DNA from: Pestalotiopsis fici W106-1
Lineage: Eukaryota > Ascomycota > Sordariomycetes > Amphisphaeriales > Sporocadaceae
Length of the DNA: 64,000 nucleotides
Direction of reading: 5' to 3'
Assembly (NCBI RefSeq): GCF_000516985.1
Contig: NW_006917091.1
Location: forward strand, 2,935,022-2,999,021
This document shows, piece by piece, positions 1 to 12,299 of the stretch (positions are counted from its first letter, which is position 1; the number at the start of each line of letters is the position of its first letter). The position numbers and the translations under genes are program-made. The notes under the pieces were generated by a model. It was not told the DNA's origin and made no database searches. It saw only the letters and a program-made list of their open reading frames with translations.

Positions 1-1253
1 GGGAGGATTGAAGTGGTGGGCTTCAAGTTCGGAGACCAAAGCAACAACGTTGAACGAGCTCCTTGCCGTAACTTCTCGCTCAACTGGCTGCACCTATTTT
101 CCCTCGCATCAATTTTCGGGCCTAAGCCGGATTCTGCCGAAGTTCCTCCTCTCTGGAAGTTCTTGAACTCTTCAAGTCTCTCGGGTGATGAAGTTGGTCT
201 GTGCGCTGTTTTCTCAAATCTCCACTTTTAACTCTGCTATGCACGTATCCAAGGACCAAGCTCTTGGGATCCATAATAAGCTTGTTGGCCTTGTATATGA
301 GGCAACAAGAATTGTTCAGACTTGCCGGTCCATAACGTGCCTGTTCATCGGATGGGTCTTTGCGATCGATCGTGTTTTTTTGTAAAAGGTAGCAAAGCCA
401 GCAAGGCGCCCAGCCAGCAGCCAGCCAGCCAGCCATCCAGCAAGCATCACACTAAGCGCTAATCCATGAACGTACATGCTAGGTGACTGCCTTTCTGCAC
501 CACCTGTTTCCACCTTGTCGCCAACTGCCAATCCCATCTCGGTCCTTCGGCGCCCATTGCCAAATTTTCCACTTGCGCTACCAATAAAGTCTCCATCCTG
601 CTGGAGCTGTTCGACAGGGCTCGGCCGTCAGTGACAACTCCCTTGTCGAGGGCTTGCTCGGTACCTACCTTGCCTTGCTTGCCTGCCTTTCCAGCCCAGC
701 CTACAGCAGTCTCCCAGCGACGTCAGCCCCCCCGTCACCCACTGATTGGTCCGCGTACCTAGTGCCCACTGCCCACCCAGCAGTAATAAGTCGTACCGTA
801 CAGTAGTACCTACGTATTAGCCTTCAATCGGCGTTGTGCACCTGCTCCACCTCTGGGGGCAATCCTAGTTCGTTGCCTCTCCAGAACTGTCTCTCAGACT
901 GACTTGGGAAAGGCCTCTCTTCCCTTCTCTAAATCCAAGTCTTCCTTTCCCTCCTCCCCCCCCCCAGCATAGCTGCTGTATTTTGTTTTTTCCTTTCTCC
1001 TTCTCTCCCTTTGCCCTTGACTTGCCCGGCTTCTTCAACCGTCAACATTTCCTTGCGCCTCTTGTCCAGCTATAGACGGGGTTGGCTCACCGCGGTGCAG
1101 TCAACCATCAGGTCTTGTCGCATCGACTCGTCTACTACCGGTACTTTCTGCACAAAGTCGCTAGCAAAAGCAAAGCCTGATCTCGGATTCACTCTTGACT
1201 CGAGCCACAACCGATCCTTTGCAGCCTATCTGACTGCCCCAAACATCAACAAG
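1..1253. other. Upstream region of TOP1; no gene seen
   Basis: No convincing coding exon was found. The proximal part (about 890-1020) is a pyrimidine-rich tract with an uninterrupted C10 run at 956-965, a layout common in fungal core promoters and 5' UTRs. A tetranucleotide repeat lies further upstream and is listed separately. The longer open frames here are repeat-driven or lack coding character. Confidence 0.6.
411..441. repeat. Imperfect CAGC/CCAG microsatellite
   Basis: A short run of CAGC units with two interruptions, about 0.8 kb upstream of the TOP1 start. On the minus strand it yields an artificial Ala/Gly/Trp/Leu-rich open frame, so that frame should not be taken as a gene. Confidence 0.8.
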
Positions 1254-4228
1254 ATGGCTTCAGACTTTTCCGACGACGACATGCCCTTGTCGCGACCCAA
1301 TGGACGTCGTAAGTTTCTCTAGCGCTTCCCAAGTTGCATTATACCATCTACTATTGGCGCCTGCCCATTCACTTTGCGATCCGCCTTCCGAGATGCCGCC
1401 CGCCCTCACTTGACGCCCTTGCCCGTGATTCAACTCTTCAACATTACACATTCCCTCAATGTTCTTAATCTCATCACCTAACTTGACTTGCATCTAGTCT
1501 CGGCAGCAACCGTCTCAAAATCGGACCAAGCCATGGACGCCTCTTCCAAGGGCGGGTTGCCCGCACCTGTCTCGATCCGCAATGGTCCCGTGAACGAGGA
1601 CAATGCTATGGACGTGGACGGCCAACACCTCAACGGCCTTGTCAAGAGAAAGTCGCGAACTTCCAATGTTAGCTACAAGGACGAATCCGACAGTGATGAT
1701 GCGCCCATAGTACGTCCAGACGACAAAGGTTTCGATCACGCGTAATATATCTGTACTGACAACTCAAATCTCCAGGCCAAACGTCAGAGGAAATCCTCAG
1801 GCATCGCGGAAGGCGCAGGCCTCCCTCCAAAGCCGACAAAGGCAGACTTGATTGACAGTGACTCGGATGACGACAAGCCTCTCACTGCCAAGTTGGCTCA
1901 GAAGAAGAAGGACATTGAAGTTGCAGCTGCCAGAGAGGCAAGAGCCAAGAGAAAGTCCATCAAGGATGAGTCGGACTCGGATGCGCCTCTGGCGGCTCCA
2001 AAGAAGAGACAATCAAATGGAGTCGCCAAGTCCAACGGTGTCAAGAAGGACCCGGATTCTGATTCGGATGCACCTCTCAAGAAGCAGCCTGCAAAAAAGG
2101 TGGCCAAACCAGCTCCAGCAACAAAGGGTAAGACTGCCACGCCAGCAAAGAAGACTCCCGCAAAGAACGTTGTCAAGAAGGCTGCTAGCAGTAAGGCTGC
2201 GAGCGAGGACGTTGAAGATGAAGATGAGGCCGAAAGATGGTGGGATAAGCCCATGATTGAGGATGACGGCATCAAGTGGCAGACTCTTGAGCACAACGGT
2301 GTCATGTTCCCGCCAGCCTATGAGCTTCTCCCCAAGAATGTCAGGCTCATTTACGATGGAACACCTGTCATGTTGCAGCCCGAAGCAGAAGAAGTTGCTA
2401 GCTTCTACGGAGCCATGCTCGACAGTCAACACGCATCAAATCCCGTCTTCCAAAAGAACTTTTTCGAGGACTTTCGAGGAGTCCTCGCCGAACACGGTGG
2501 CGCCAAGGATAAGCAAGGCAACAAGGTGAACATCAAGGACTTTGACAAGTGCGACTTCAAGCCAATCTTTGACTACTACAAGGCAAAGTCAGAGGCCAAG
2601 AAGACGCGCACCAAGGAGGAAAAGAAGGCCGAGAAGGAGAAAAAGGACAAGGAAGAAGAGCCCTTCAAGTTCTGTGTCTGGAATGGCAGAAAGGAAAAGG
2701 TGGGCAACTTTCGCATCGAACCTCCTTCGCTTTTCCGCGGCCGTGGTGAGCACCCCAAGACTGGTCGACTCAAGCTTCGTGTCGAGCCGGAACAGGTCAC
2801 CATCAACATTGGCAAGGGAGCCAAGGTGCCCGAGCCTCCTGCCGGTCACAAGTGGAAGGCTGTCAAGCATGACCAAAATGCGTCTTGGCTGGCCATGTGG
2901 CAGGAGAACATTAATGGCAACTACAAGTATGTCATGACGGGTGCAGATTCCAGTACCAAGGGTCAGAGCGACTTTAAAAAGTTTGAAAAGGCCCGCAGTC
3001 TCAAAAAGTACATTGACCGCATTCGTCGAGACTACAACAAGGATCTCAAGTCGAGCGTTATGGGCGATCGGCAGCGCGCTACCGCCATTTACCTGATTGA
3101 TAAACTTGCCCTCAGAGCAGGTAACGAAAAGGACACGGAGAATGAAGCCGAAACCGTCGGTTGCTGCTCTCTCAAGTATCAGCACATTACACTGAGAGAG
3201 CCCCAGACTGTCATTTTTGACTTTTTGGGCAAGGACAGTATTCGGTATTATGACGAGGTTGAGGTGGAGAAGCAGGTGTTCAAGAACATAAGGCTCTTCA
3301 AGAAGCCTCCCAAGGGTGAGGGTGATGACATTTTTGATCGATTGACCACGTCGTCCTTGAACAAGCACCTCAACGGCTACATGCCTGGCTTGACTGCCAA
3401 GGTGTTCCGTACCTACAATGCCTCCTGGACCATGAGCAGACTCCTCAAGGAGCTAAAATTCCCGCCCAACGCCACCATTGCCGACAAGATGGTCGAGTAC
3501 ACCAAGGCCAACCGCGAGGTGGCCATTCTGTGTAACCACAAGCGTACTGTTGGCGCAAACCACGCCGTCGCCATGGAGAAGATGGGTGACCGAATCAAGG
3601 GCATCAAGTTCCAGATTTGGCGTCACAAGCTGATGCTGCTCAATCTCGATCCCAAGTTGAAGAAGAAGCGAGGCGCCGACTATTTTGCCCTGGAAGAAGA
3701 ACTCAACAACAATGAATGGGTTCAAGAGCACATCAACTTCCTTGTCGAGGATCAGCGCACAAAGATTACCAAGAAGTTCGAAAACGACAACAAGAAGCGT
3801 GTCGAGAACAAGGAGAAGCCGTTCCCTGAGAAGGAGCTTAAGGAGCGACTCAAGGCTGCCGACGACCTTGGCAAGGAGCGCAGAAAGGAGTGGAAGTCCA
3901 AAAAGGTAGAGGCCGAGGGCAAGGGCCCGACTGTGGCAAAGATTGATGCCAAGATTGAAAAGCTCGAAAACAGTCTGAACCAGGCCGAGCGCAAGATGGA
4001 GACTCAAGAGGATAACAAGGAGGTTGCTCTGGGCACCTCTAAGATCGTAAGTTGTACTACGATTGTTTTTAGAATTTTACTAACACGGTGCAGAACTACA
4101 TTGATCCTCGCCTCTCGGTTGTCTTTTGCAAAAAGTTTGACGTCCCCATCAACAAGGTCTTTTCAAAGACTTTGGAGGCCAAATTTGAGTGGGCCATCAA
4201 GTCTGTCGATGAGAACTGGGAGTTTTAA
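1254..4228 (+). CDS. TOP1: DNA topoisomerase I (type IB)
   Basis: Nuclear type IB topoisomerase that relaxes supercoils ahead of polymerases through a transient 3'-phosphotyrosine link. Four exons (1254-1308, 1498-1709, 1776-4046, 4094-4228) give about 890 aa. The first ~140 residues are a charged, Lys/Asp/Ser-rich disordered domain with repeated SDSD-type acidic patches, followed by the core domain from about residue 155. The catalytic pentad is readable: R536 (LRAGNEK), K575 (GKDSIRYY), R634 (VFRTYN), H677 (CNHKR) and Y848 in NYIDPRLS. The catalytic Tyr is the second codon of the last exon, so the final intron must be removed for an active enzyme. A Lys/Glu-rich linker (about 740-835) precedes it. 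The start is the first ATG, in the context AACAAGATGG. Length and motifs match fungal Top1, and identification is secure. Confidence 0.97.
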
Positions 4229-5145
4229 AGCCTCGTCTTTTTTACTGCATACCTACCCACATTGAGGGACTCCTTCACTGTATAACTTGTAATATCTCAA
4301 AGCATGTGGCTCATGACTAAAGATCATGGCCACGACAGAGGCAGAGTCCCGACTTACCTCTCACCTCCAACAAGCAGCACTCGATTTTCTTGGTCGATTC
4401 AGCTTAGGAGACGCGACTTGTTTTGGCCAGCAGAGCCCTCGTTGTATTTGGCGTACACCCTCTCTTGCATTTCTCTTGCATACGAGAAAGAGGATCAGTG
4501 ATTGTCTACGCTGTATCTGGGGTAGTCATAGTTTTCCATCGTTTGCGTTTTGGCACCATTTAGGTAGCCTTATCAGACTAAAAGACGGTAACGCATTATC
4601 TAGACAAAAACAAAAGAACAAGTTATAAAACTCGATTAGCTACTGTTAAGATGGGTGATTTCATGATATGTGACTCTGCCAAACTTGGCTTGAGTTGATC
4701 CTTGGCAGGGATTATGATAGTCGTGCTCGCGGCAGGAATGTCATTTCGTGCCAATTGCCTCGTCAACTGCCTTGAGCCATGTATGACCCAAGCCGGCTGG
4801 CATGGAGATGTTTCAACTTGTACGTTTTCCATTCTCAGTATACAAATGGGACAGAAAGATTAGACTTTTGAAAAGTTGACATTCTGATTCATTCAATAGT
4901 AAACTATGCTGGCTTTTGATCTAAGTATCCCAAATTATATATGCCAATTCATCATCCCATAGCTTTTGCTTGTGCTTGTTATTCTAGGAATCCAATTCAT
5001 GACCAAGCTTGTACGTAATGCATGCTGTATGCTGTACAGAAAAGAAAAGGAAAACAAAGGAAGAAAACGCTGTTAAATCCCCATTCGCTCGTATATACAA
5101 TCGCGGCATCCAGTCTGGTTACTGTGTCAATGAAATGGGTTCCAC
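4229..5145. other. Convergent 3' region of TOP1 and the CorA-type transporter gene
   Basis: The two flanking genes run towards each other, so this stretch should hold both 3' UTRs and terminators. It becomes AT-rich after about 4600. No coding exon was recognised. Confidence 0.6.
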
Positions 5146-7774
5146 TCAAGCAATCTTGTAGACCCGCGTAGCCGTCAGGTAACAGGCAGTACCAAATGCC
5201 ACCAGACCTGCCGTGATACACCAGAACCACGTCAAGTCGCCTTCGTACTCTTGGCCTGGTACCCACACATTCATACCCCAAAGACCAGTAATGATGTTCA
5301 TGGGGAGCACAATGGTACCGAGGACCGTCAGTTTGTTGAGCATGTCATTGGTCTGCTCGGCTCGCTTGTTCATGAGAATGTTGATTTGTGCAAGATAGGT
5401 GTTGGAAGATACGCCCAGGGTTCTGTTGAAGGATTAGTACTGAATGTATGGGGAGGGACAAAACGGTATCAAGTCTACGGACGACTTACTTGTCAGCATG
5501 CATGAGATTTCCCGTCATGGTAATTATGTGATCCTGAATATCTCCCAGGTAAAGACCAATTTCGCTTCGTGGTGCAACCTCATAATGCTCGTTGCACCTC
5601 TTGGCAAACCCTTTAATGACATCTGCCTTGTTGCCCAACAATCTGAGGAGTTCTGTTGCCTTTTTGCGACACTGGCCGATTCGGTGCAGCATGTCGCCGT
5701 CATTTTGCTCCACAGCCCCTGTTGCAGCCACCGACTTTTCATCTGCATCCTCTTTTCGCCGCTTCGCCTGGGGTTGTGACTGAGCATTCAACGACAATAT
5801 CGCATCCTCAATATCATCAACTTCTTCTTGAATGTGCTGGACCAGAGGACCAAAGACGTCGGTAATGTCGTCAATGATGGCATAGCTGATCCAGTCGGCG
5901 CTGAGGACAATGTAGTCTTGCAGTTGTCTGATGCGCCGTCGCACATTCGCAGGGTGTGGCGTGTGGTCAAAGTGGAAACTGATGATTCCTTCGCGGAAAA
6001 CAACAACGTAAATGTTGACAGGGTCCAGGTGCTTATCACTCTCTTCGTCCTGATCAAACGATCGATACGATACAAAGTAATAGTGTCGAAACAGTTCAAC
6101 CTTTTCGCGTTGTTCCTGCAGCATGATATCTTCCGAAGTCAAGGGATGGATGCCAAAGGTCTTTTGAATGACCTTCATCTCGTCCGCTGTCGGTGACAGG
6201 ATATCGAGCCACCAGACGGGGCGATCGCCAAAACGGACAGGCTTTTGGGAAAATGGTTCCGGCGACTTGAAGTCGATCCCATGAGGTGGAGACTTGATCC
6301 CATTCCCATTGCCGTTGCCGTTGCCAACAGGTGTAGCTTCACCCGACTGTTGTCGTGATGCATCGCCGGAACCACCTGGTACTTGCCTGGGTGAAAGGGG
6401 CCTGCTATTACCGAGGCCTGGCTCATCAAAGGCTCGTTGCGGTTGAGCCAAGGAAGGCTGTCTGGTCGGAACTTTGGTACTGTAACCAGTCTCGCTACCC
6501 TTGACGGAGCCTCGTGCAGAAAAATGGGCTGTCAGGAGCGCCTCTTCTTCCGTCTCGGATTCAGAATCGGACAAGATGGGTGGCTCTGGCAGGAATAGCT
6601 CCTGAAAGCTCGAATCGGGTTGCACGAGTTCGGAAATAGTCTGGCTGTGGATTGTGCTCTGTAGCTCTTCACTGAAATATGTGAATCGGTACGGCGCGTC
6701 CTCCTCGGCCTTGAACCAGCCCTTTTGCGTTGGGCGAAGCCTACCATTGATGAGTTGCGGCTCTGTAATCTTCTTGATCCGCCTTTCCTCGTTTCTGTCA
6801 ATGATTTCCTTTTCAAACACTGACCAATCCTCGAGAACAGACAAGTCGGGCCATCGGTCTCGGCGCTTGCGACCACGACGGTTGCGCTGCTCCTGCGACG
6901 GTTGCGTGTCTTCGTCTGCGATTTCCGACATGCCCTCCTGAGGGTAGCACACGTCGTCTTCGGCCTGGAGTGCTATAGTATGCCGCCGTTGCAACGATGC
7001 CGAGCCATGCATAGGAGTCCCGTCGTCGAGCAAGTGGTTGGTCGACTGGGAAAGGGCAGCGTTCAACTCTTCCCGCATCATCTCATCGCCAAAATTGACG
7101 ACCGAGGCACCCAATGTGGGCGAGGGCGGCATCGACGGAGGATAATTCACATTGTACTTGTCCCCTGACGGCGTGGCGGGAGCATTGAACCTTCTCTTGC
7201 TAGATCCGCTCGATCCACGCCTCTCGAATCTGGGTCGCATATCGCTGGCGCCATAGCCCTTGCGTTGGCCGGCTTCTCGCAAAAGCGAACCTGCAAGTAG
7301 AGGCTCTACCTCGCTCTCGGCAGTAGGTCCCTCCTCCTCGACGTCGCTATCTCGGCGTCCCGAATTTGGTCGTCTCCGAGCAACAGAGTCTCTGTCGCCC
7401 TGCTGCGAAGGATATTGGATCGACGAAGCGAGGATGGAGGGCCGGCGGGGTCTCGAGCCAAAGGGATACCCGCGGTGGTCGAGCAATGCCTGGTCGTCGA
7501 GACTTTCGTTGCTCGTGCGGCGTGCCTGCATGTAAAAGGCACCGCTGCTCAGGGCGGCAGACTCTCTCTCTCCGCCTTGCACGCTGTCGCCGTCATCTTC
7601 GGGGAGGGCCGCAAAGGACTTTCGTCGTGGGCGGCGGTGCTTGCGGCCGCCGCGATGCTTCTTCTTCTTTTGAGCCATGGAGGCTTCATTGGGAGAGGCA
7701 GCTTGCGAACCGACAACGGAAGGCTTGGAAGGACCCGCGGGTGTGCCAGACGTATTTGATGGTAATTGTGACAT
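5146..7774 (-). CDS. CorA-family Mg2+ transporter (Mnr2/Alr-like)
   Basis: Divalent-cation channel of the CorA superfamily, probably vacuolar (Mnr2) or plasma-membrane (Alr) Mg2+ transport. Two exons (7774-5490 and 5422-5146) give 853 aa; the split Lys codon is restored by a GTAAGT donor and a CAG acceptor. The first ~450 residues are a long hydrophilic, basic and Ser-rich cytosolic region with a Lys/Arg cluster near residue 35-55. The CorA core follows from about 490, with a long helix before the first membrane segment. The signature GMN triplet lies at 811-813 after the first C-terminal transmembrane helix, and a second helix ends the protein (YLTATRVYKIA). The large N-terminal extension favours Mnr2/Alr1 over bacterial-type CorA. 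Vacuolar versus plasma-membrane location cannot be settled here. Confidence 0.92.
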
Positions 7775-9605
7775 GGTAGTAAGGGCTGATGTGATGAAAG
7801 CAATCGAGGCACGGTGCGGAGACTTTTTCTCTCCTTTGGATGTGTCGAAAGCTGATAGGTAGAAGGACGCCCTGTTGAATCACTGCACGCAACCCACAAC
7901 AGGTTATGCTTGGTTGGAATCCGATACCTCGAGCTCTTACACAGTACGGACGATCAAATGGGCCAGTGAGTGGCTCCACCGAGAATCAATCGTGCACAGT
8001 TGGGGGACCTTTGCTTCTGCACGTCAATCCCGGGAATAAGGGTATGCAGGCCAATGCAACCGCAACGACCACTGGGACTGAGCCTGTACACGTCAAGAGT
8101 CGGCGGTGAAAAAGCTGCTGAAGCTCCGGGTTTGTCAGATGGGGGATTCCCAATTGCTCGGGACGTTTGGTGAGACGAATATTCTCTCAGTGTAAACAAG
8201 AAAAATAAAAAACTTGTCTCACATTTCCCCCCTCCAGGGAAAAAAGACTAACCTAGAGCAAAGAATGACTACCCGGGGTAGAGCAAAGACTTGATGCTTG
8301 AATTGATGGGATCAATCCCACCGTTACCAATACGTAACTATCGACTAGCTCCCTAGGTTTCCTGGTGATGTCAGTCATGCGCAAAACACGAAACCCCACA
8401 TTGGCGAGACTGGACCTGACTGGACCTCGACGACGAACTGGAGTTGGTCGGCGGGCCTATTCCGTACTAGTCTGCGGAGCTACCCTGGGATCCCGATGCA
8501 TATCTCCAGGCCCAGATCTTGAGTGACACTTGATGGGTTTGAACGGGAACTCGTTTGATCTTTGAGGCAAGTGGTCGCGTGCTCAAGTTGGCAATAACAG
8601 TTTGAATTGACTCGAGATGGACCGTCTGACTTTTCCAAAGTAAAAGAGTTGAAAGAGGTGACGCTGAAAGATGAAAGTAGCTGGAAATCCATGTACTGTA
8701 TTCACTACACCCACCCACCTACACCGCACCTATTGTAGAGTCCTGCTATCCGTGCTATGTCACCTCAGCTATCCGTGCTATGTCCCACCTTATCCCGCCT
8801 ATATAGCCCCTGCGCCATCGCCGTAAATATAAATAAAATAAAAGGAAATAATAGCTAATTCTTCGTTATATGCGATAATAGTTAGAATAGCAGCTGTTTA
8901 TAGGAGCCGTAGTAGTAATAGCACTGCGTACCTAAGGCTATTGCTCGCTTAGCTGGTCGCTAGGCCCGGCTACATAATTATCCTTTTTACTAGTTGAATA
9001 TACAGCTTCCTACTGCAAAAAAGGATCTTCGGATGGATTAGTAAAAGATAAGAAAATTAAAACTATTGCATACGATTCCATATGCGCTGGCAGGTGGCTG
9101 GTAGTTGCGAAATATAGTGAGGCATAGCACGGATAGCTGGGGTGACATAGCACGGATAGCAGCGCTCCTATTGTAGGTTTTCACATGCATTGTCATTCTA
9201 CAATTATGTAAAATTCTGCCCAGGGTATTGTTCTTCCCTAGTGACAAAACCTTATGAGTAGAATCGAATGATTCTTGACTTGACAAGGTGTATTATGCTA
9301 GAGCCCCTTTCATACTTTTGGATTACACAACCTAGAGCCTTGCTTTCCAGCACTCGAGAGTATTACCATTTCCTAGCATTTCTGTATCATGTCCAAGCCT
9401 GACAGTATAAATACAATGCATCCATGTATGATTTCCTTGTTGATAATTCTCAAGATCAGTGGCCGCTATAGAATATAGTCGCCGGCTGTGAAAAACTACC
9501 GAGTTTCACATGCTTTTCATGAACTGATTCCCCTAAACGCCAAATGCATTTGCATATTGTAGACATGGCCCATAACTCCTAATCAATGCGAAAGTGACAG
9601 GGTTT
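7775..9605. other. Upstream region of the Mg2+ transporter and 3' flank of RNA15, containing a MITE
   Basis: About 1.8 kb without a recognised gene. The part near 7775-8200 is the presumed promoter and 5' UTR of the minus-strand transporter. A 428-bp inverted-repeat element sits at 8739-9166 (listed separately) and is locally AT-rich at 8820-9060. The rest up to 9605 is presumed 3' flank of RNA15. Confidence 0.6.
8729..9176. mobile_element. MITE-like element with 44-bp TIRs and 10-bp TSD
   Basis: The element body is 8739-9166 (428 bp). Its left end (8739-8782) and right end (9123-9166) are inverted copies matching at 41 of 44 positions. Each arm carries two copies of a subterminal word built on GCTATCCGTGCTATG, for example 8745-8761 and 8768-8784. 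Exact 10-bp direct repeats, CCTATTGTAG, flank it at 8729-8738 and 9167-9176, which is the mark of a transposition event. The interior is AT-rich with no open frame for a transposase, so it is non-autonomous. A 9-11 bp duplication plus long TIRs is typical of Mutator-like (MULE) derivatives; the superfamily call is inference. Confidence 0.85.
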
Positions 9606-10646
9606 TTAACGGTGTTGTCCCATCAACTGGGCACGAAGCATCATAATTTGTTGTCTTTCGCCCTCGGGAAGCTGATCAATAGTCGCCTGAGGCAGCTCCA
9701 TGACCATTTTCAACAATTGGTCAGAATCTTGAGCTGGTGCGGGAGTTGGCACAACAGGAGCACCGTAATTGACTGGAGGCTGTGCAACTGGAGGCGGTGC
9801 AAAGGGAGCGGCCACTGGAGGTGTGCCAGTTGGAACTCCAGGGAAGGCGGGCATGGCTGGCATCGAGGCCGCTGGATAGGCCGAAGGAGGTGCTTGGACA
9901 GGCGGCGGCGCGCTCGTATCAATGACCGAGTGAATAGCTTCGGGCGACACAAGTCCCATGAGCAGCAATGCCTGGAATACAGCATATGAAAGTTGAGGTG
10001 CGGCAGTGAGCAATTCTGTCGCGCGTGCCGGGTCTGTCGTGGCCAGCGTCTTCATCTGCGAGAGAATGTCGAGTAATTGAGCCGGCGGAAGCGTATGCAG
10101 AGTACGAGAAATGGCATCGTGGAAGCTGACTCCGGGTGGCAGCTCCTTTCCGGGCGGGAGCGGTGGCAGTGTCCCGGCCGGAACGACTGGAGGTGCAGTC
10201 GATACGCCGTTCGAGTACGATCCCGCATTGTTCATGGTGCTTGGTCCCATCTTGTCGTCTTCCTCGCCCACACGACCTTCGGTGCTGTAATCGACGCGAA
10301 GTTTGCGGTTCATTACTTCGTAGTCATTGAGATTTCTTACTGCCGATGCTGCCGAGTCTGTGGTTGTACATGTTAGCGAGGTCGCAATACTGTAGGAATG
10401 GGATGGACGCACCTGCATCGGGATATTCTGCAAAGCCGAATCCCTTGGGCCTTCCAGTCTCTCGGTCATACACTAGTCTAAAGTTGAGGACCTGTCCGCA
10501 GGTGCTGAAAATATCTGTGATTTGTTCTTCGGAGAGACCTGGTGATAGCCGTCAGTACCCAAGTGAGCCAAGCCAAGCTCTTTACACTCCTTACCGTAGG
10601 GAATGTTTCCTACAAACACCACCCGAGAAGGCGGCTTTGTCGACAT
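9606..10646 (-). CDS. RNA15: mRNA 3'-end processing factor, Rna15/CstF-64-like
   Basis: RNA-binding subunit of cleavage factor IA/CstF, which recognises U- or GU-rich elements near poly(A) sites. Three exons (10646-10595, 10538-10413, 10357-9606) give 309 aa. An N-terminal RRM spans about residues 9-85, with RNP2 VVFVGNIPYG and RNP1 KGFGFAEY both present; it is assembled only after removing two introns. A Pro/Gly linker follows, then the hinge domain (about 140-210, including the ISRTLHTLP stretch) that binds Rna14/CstF-77. A Pro/Ala-rich segment and the conserved C-terminal helical domain (LLKMVMELPQATIDQLP) end the protein. Domain order matches CstF2/Rna15 exactly. PHB2 is divergent from a shared 0.6-kb intergenic region. 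Confidence 0.93.
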
Positions 10647-11267
10647 TGCGAATGGAGACCGGGGTCTAGATTTCTCTAAGGAGCAGTATATGCTATGTGA
10701 AAAGGCTGCGACGTGGATGGCGGACGGCAGATCACAAGGCTTGATGGGAATGAATGGGTCAAGGATGAAGCTGGGAACACAATATGAATAGTTGCGCCAA
10801 GAGATGTACTGGAATCACTTGCGGTAGAGACGGGCGGAGGATAAGATGAAGATCTATTCAGGCGCCGACTCTCTAGTTCCACCTGATGAGGCAACACTTT
10901 TTCTTGGTTTACGAATTTTGGTCAAGGCCAAGCCAGTTTAAGAATTGGATGCGATCGCGAACAGAAGCGCGCGTTGCCCTGCAAGCTTTCAATGGAAGAG
11001 GAACCGGGGTCCACCCCCATTGCCGGAAAAAGGTTAGACCACTTTTAGAGCTGCGGTTCCTAGGTGGAAGCTGCCCAGTTGAGGCTCCCAGCTTCAATGG
11101 TAAGCTGGAGCACGGGCCTCTTTTCTCGGGGCGGATCCTAGCGGCATCCAAAGAAAACGGATCATGACTTTTGAAGCTGCTAGACCGAGTCCTCGACAGC
11201 CGAAAGCTCTTTGGCACGCTCCGGTTCCAACTTTCAAATCCTTCCGCCGACCTCGAGTCCCGTCAAC
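10647..11267. promoter_or_regulatory. Bidirectional promoter region between RNA15 and PHB2
   Basis: A 621-bp interval separates two divergent start codons, so it must hold both promoters and 5' UTRs. No coding exon or specific factor site was identified with confidence. Confidence 0.6.
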
Positions 11268-12299
11268 ATGTCAAACAAGTCGCCAATAGAAGAGTACGCT
11301 GAACGCGCCAGGCGTTTTGCGCTTCAGAACCGACGTCGCGTTCCCTTTGGCGGCGGCGGCGGTGGAGGTGGCAGTCTAGGTGCCGCTGCACTCATCACTC
11401 TCGGTATTGGCGGTGCCATTCTGTTGCAAAACTCTCTTTTCAACGTCGATGGTGGTCACAGAGCAATCAAGTACACCCGTGTTGGTGGTGTAAGCAAGGA
11501 GATTTACAGTGAAGGTACGGCGGGTCGCCCGGAGTTGAGATTCGAGACACTTTTGGTTCTAACTAGATTACAGGTACTCACTTGATGCTTCCCTGGTTCG
11601 AGACCCCCATCACATACGATGTTCGAGCAAAGCCGAGAAATGTGTCCTCCTTGACGGGCACCAAGGATCTGCAAATGGTCAACATTACATGCCGTGTGCT
11701 CTCGAGGCCAGAGGTTACTGCCTTGCCGCAAATCTACAGAACGCTAGGACAGGACTATGACGAGCGAGTCCTCCCCTCTATTGTCAATGAGGTCTTGAAG
11801 AGCGTCGTGGCTCAGTTCAACGCCAGTCAGTTGATTACACAGCGTGAAATGGTGGCCAAACTAGTCCGGGAAAACTTGTCGAAAAGAGCTGCGAGATTCA
11901 ACATTCTCCTGGATGATGTCTCGCTGACTGTAAGTGGCGAGTGCAATGGCCATGAGGAATCCAACTAATGTTTTCTAGCACCTTGCCTTTTCTCCCGAGT
12001 TCACAGCTGCCGTCGAGGCCAAGCAGGTTGCCCAGCAGGAGGCTCAGAGAGCCGCATTCGTTGTTGACAAGGCGCGCCAGGAGAAGCAGGCCATGGTGGT
12101 CAAGGCACAGGGTGAGGCTCGATCCGCCGAGCTCATTGGTGAAGCCATCAAGAAGAGCAAGGCATATGTCGAGCTCAAGAAGATTGAAAACGCCCGCATC
12201 ATTGCACAACAGCTCCAAGAAGCTGGCGGCAGGAACAGACTCATGCTTGACTCGGAAGGTCTGGGCTTGAACGTCTTTGGCGATGACAAGAAGCAATAG
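11268..12299 (+). CDS. PHB2: Prohibitin-2
   Basis: Subunit of the ring-shaped PHB1/PHB2 complex of the mitochondrial inner membrane, which chaperones membrane proteins and modulates the m-AAA protease. Three exons (11268-11514, 11574-11929, 11979-12299) give 307 aa. After a basic N-terminus and a glycine run (about residues 28-35), a single hydrophobic anchor (about 36-55, [11 protein letters not shown]) precedes the SPFH/band-7 domain, which includes the [18 protein letters not shown] segment restored across intron 1. A long C-terminal coiled coil (about 190-290) carries the heptad-rich region that pairs with PHB1. The N-terminal extension and the poly-Gly stretch distinguish it from PHB1. 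Both introns show GTAMGT-like donors and AG acceptors in phase. Confidence 0.96.

Noticed and set aside
2589..3368. 259-codon antisense open frame inside TOP1
   Set aside because: It is the mirror of a strongly conserved coding exon; codon bias on the sense strand leaves the antisense frame open. No domain was recognised.
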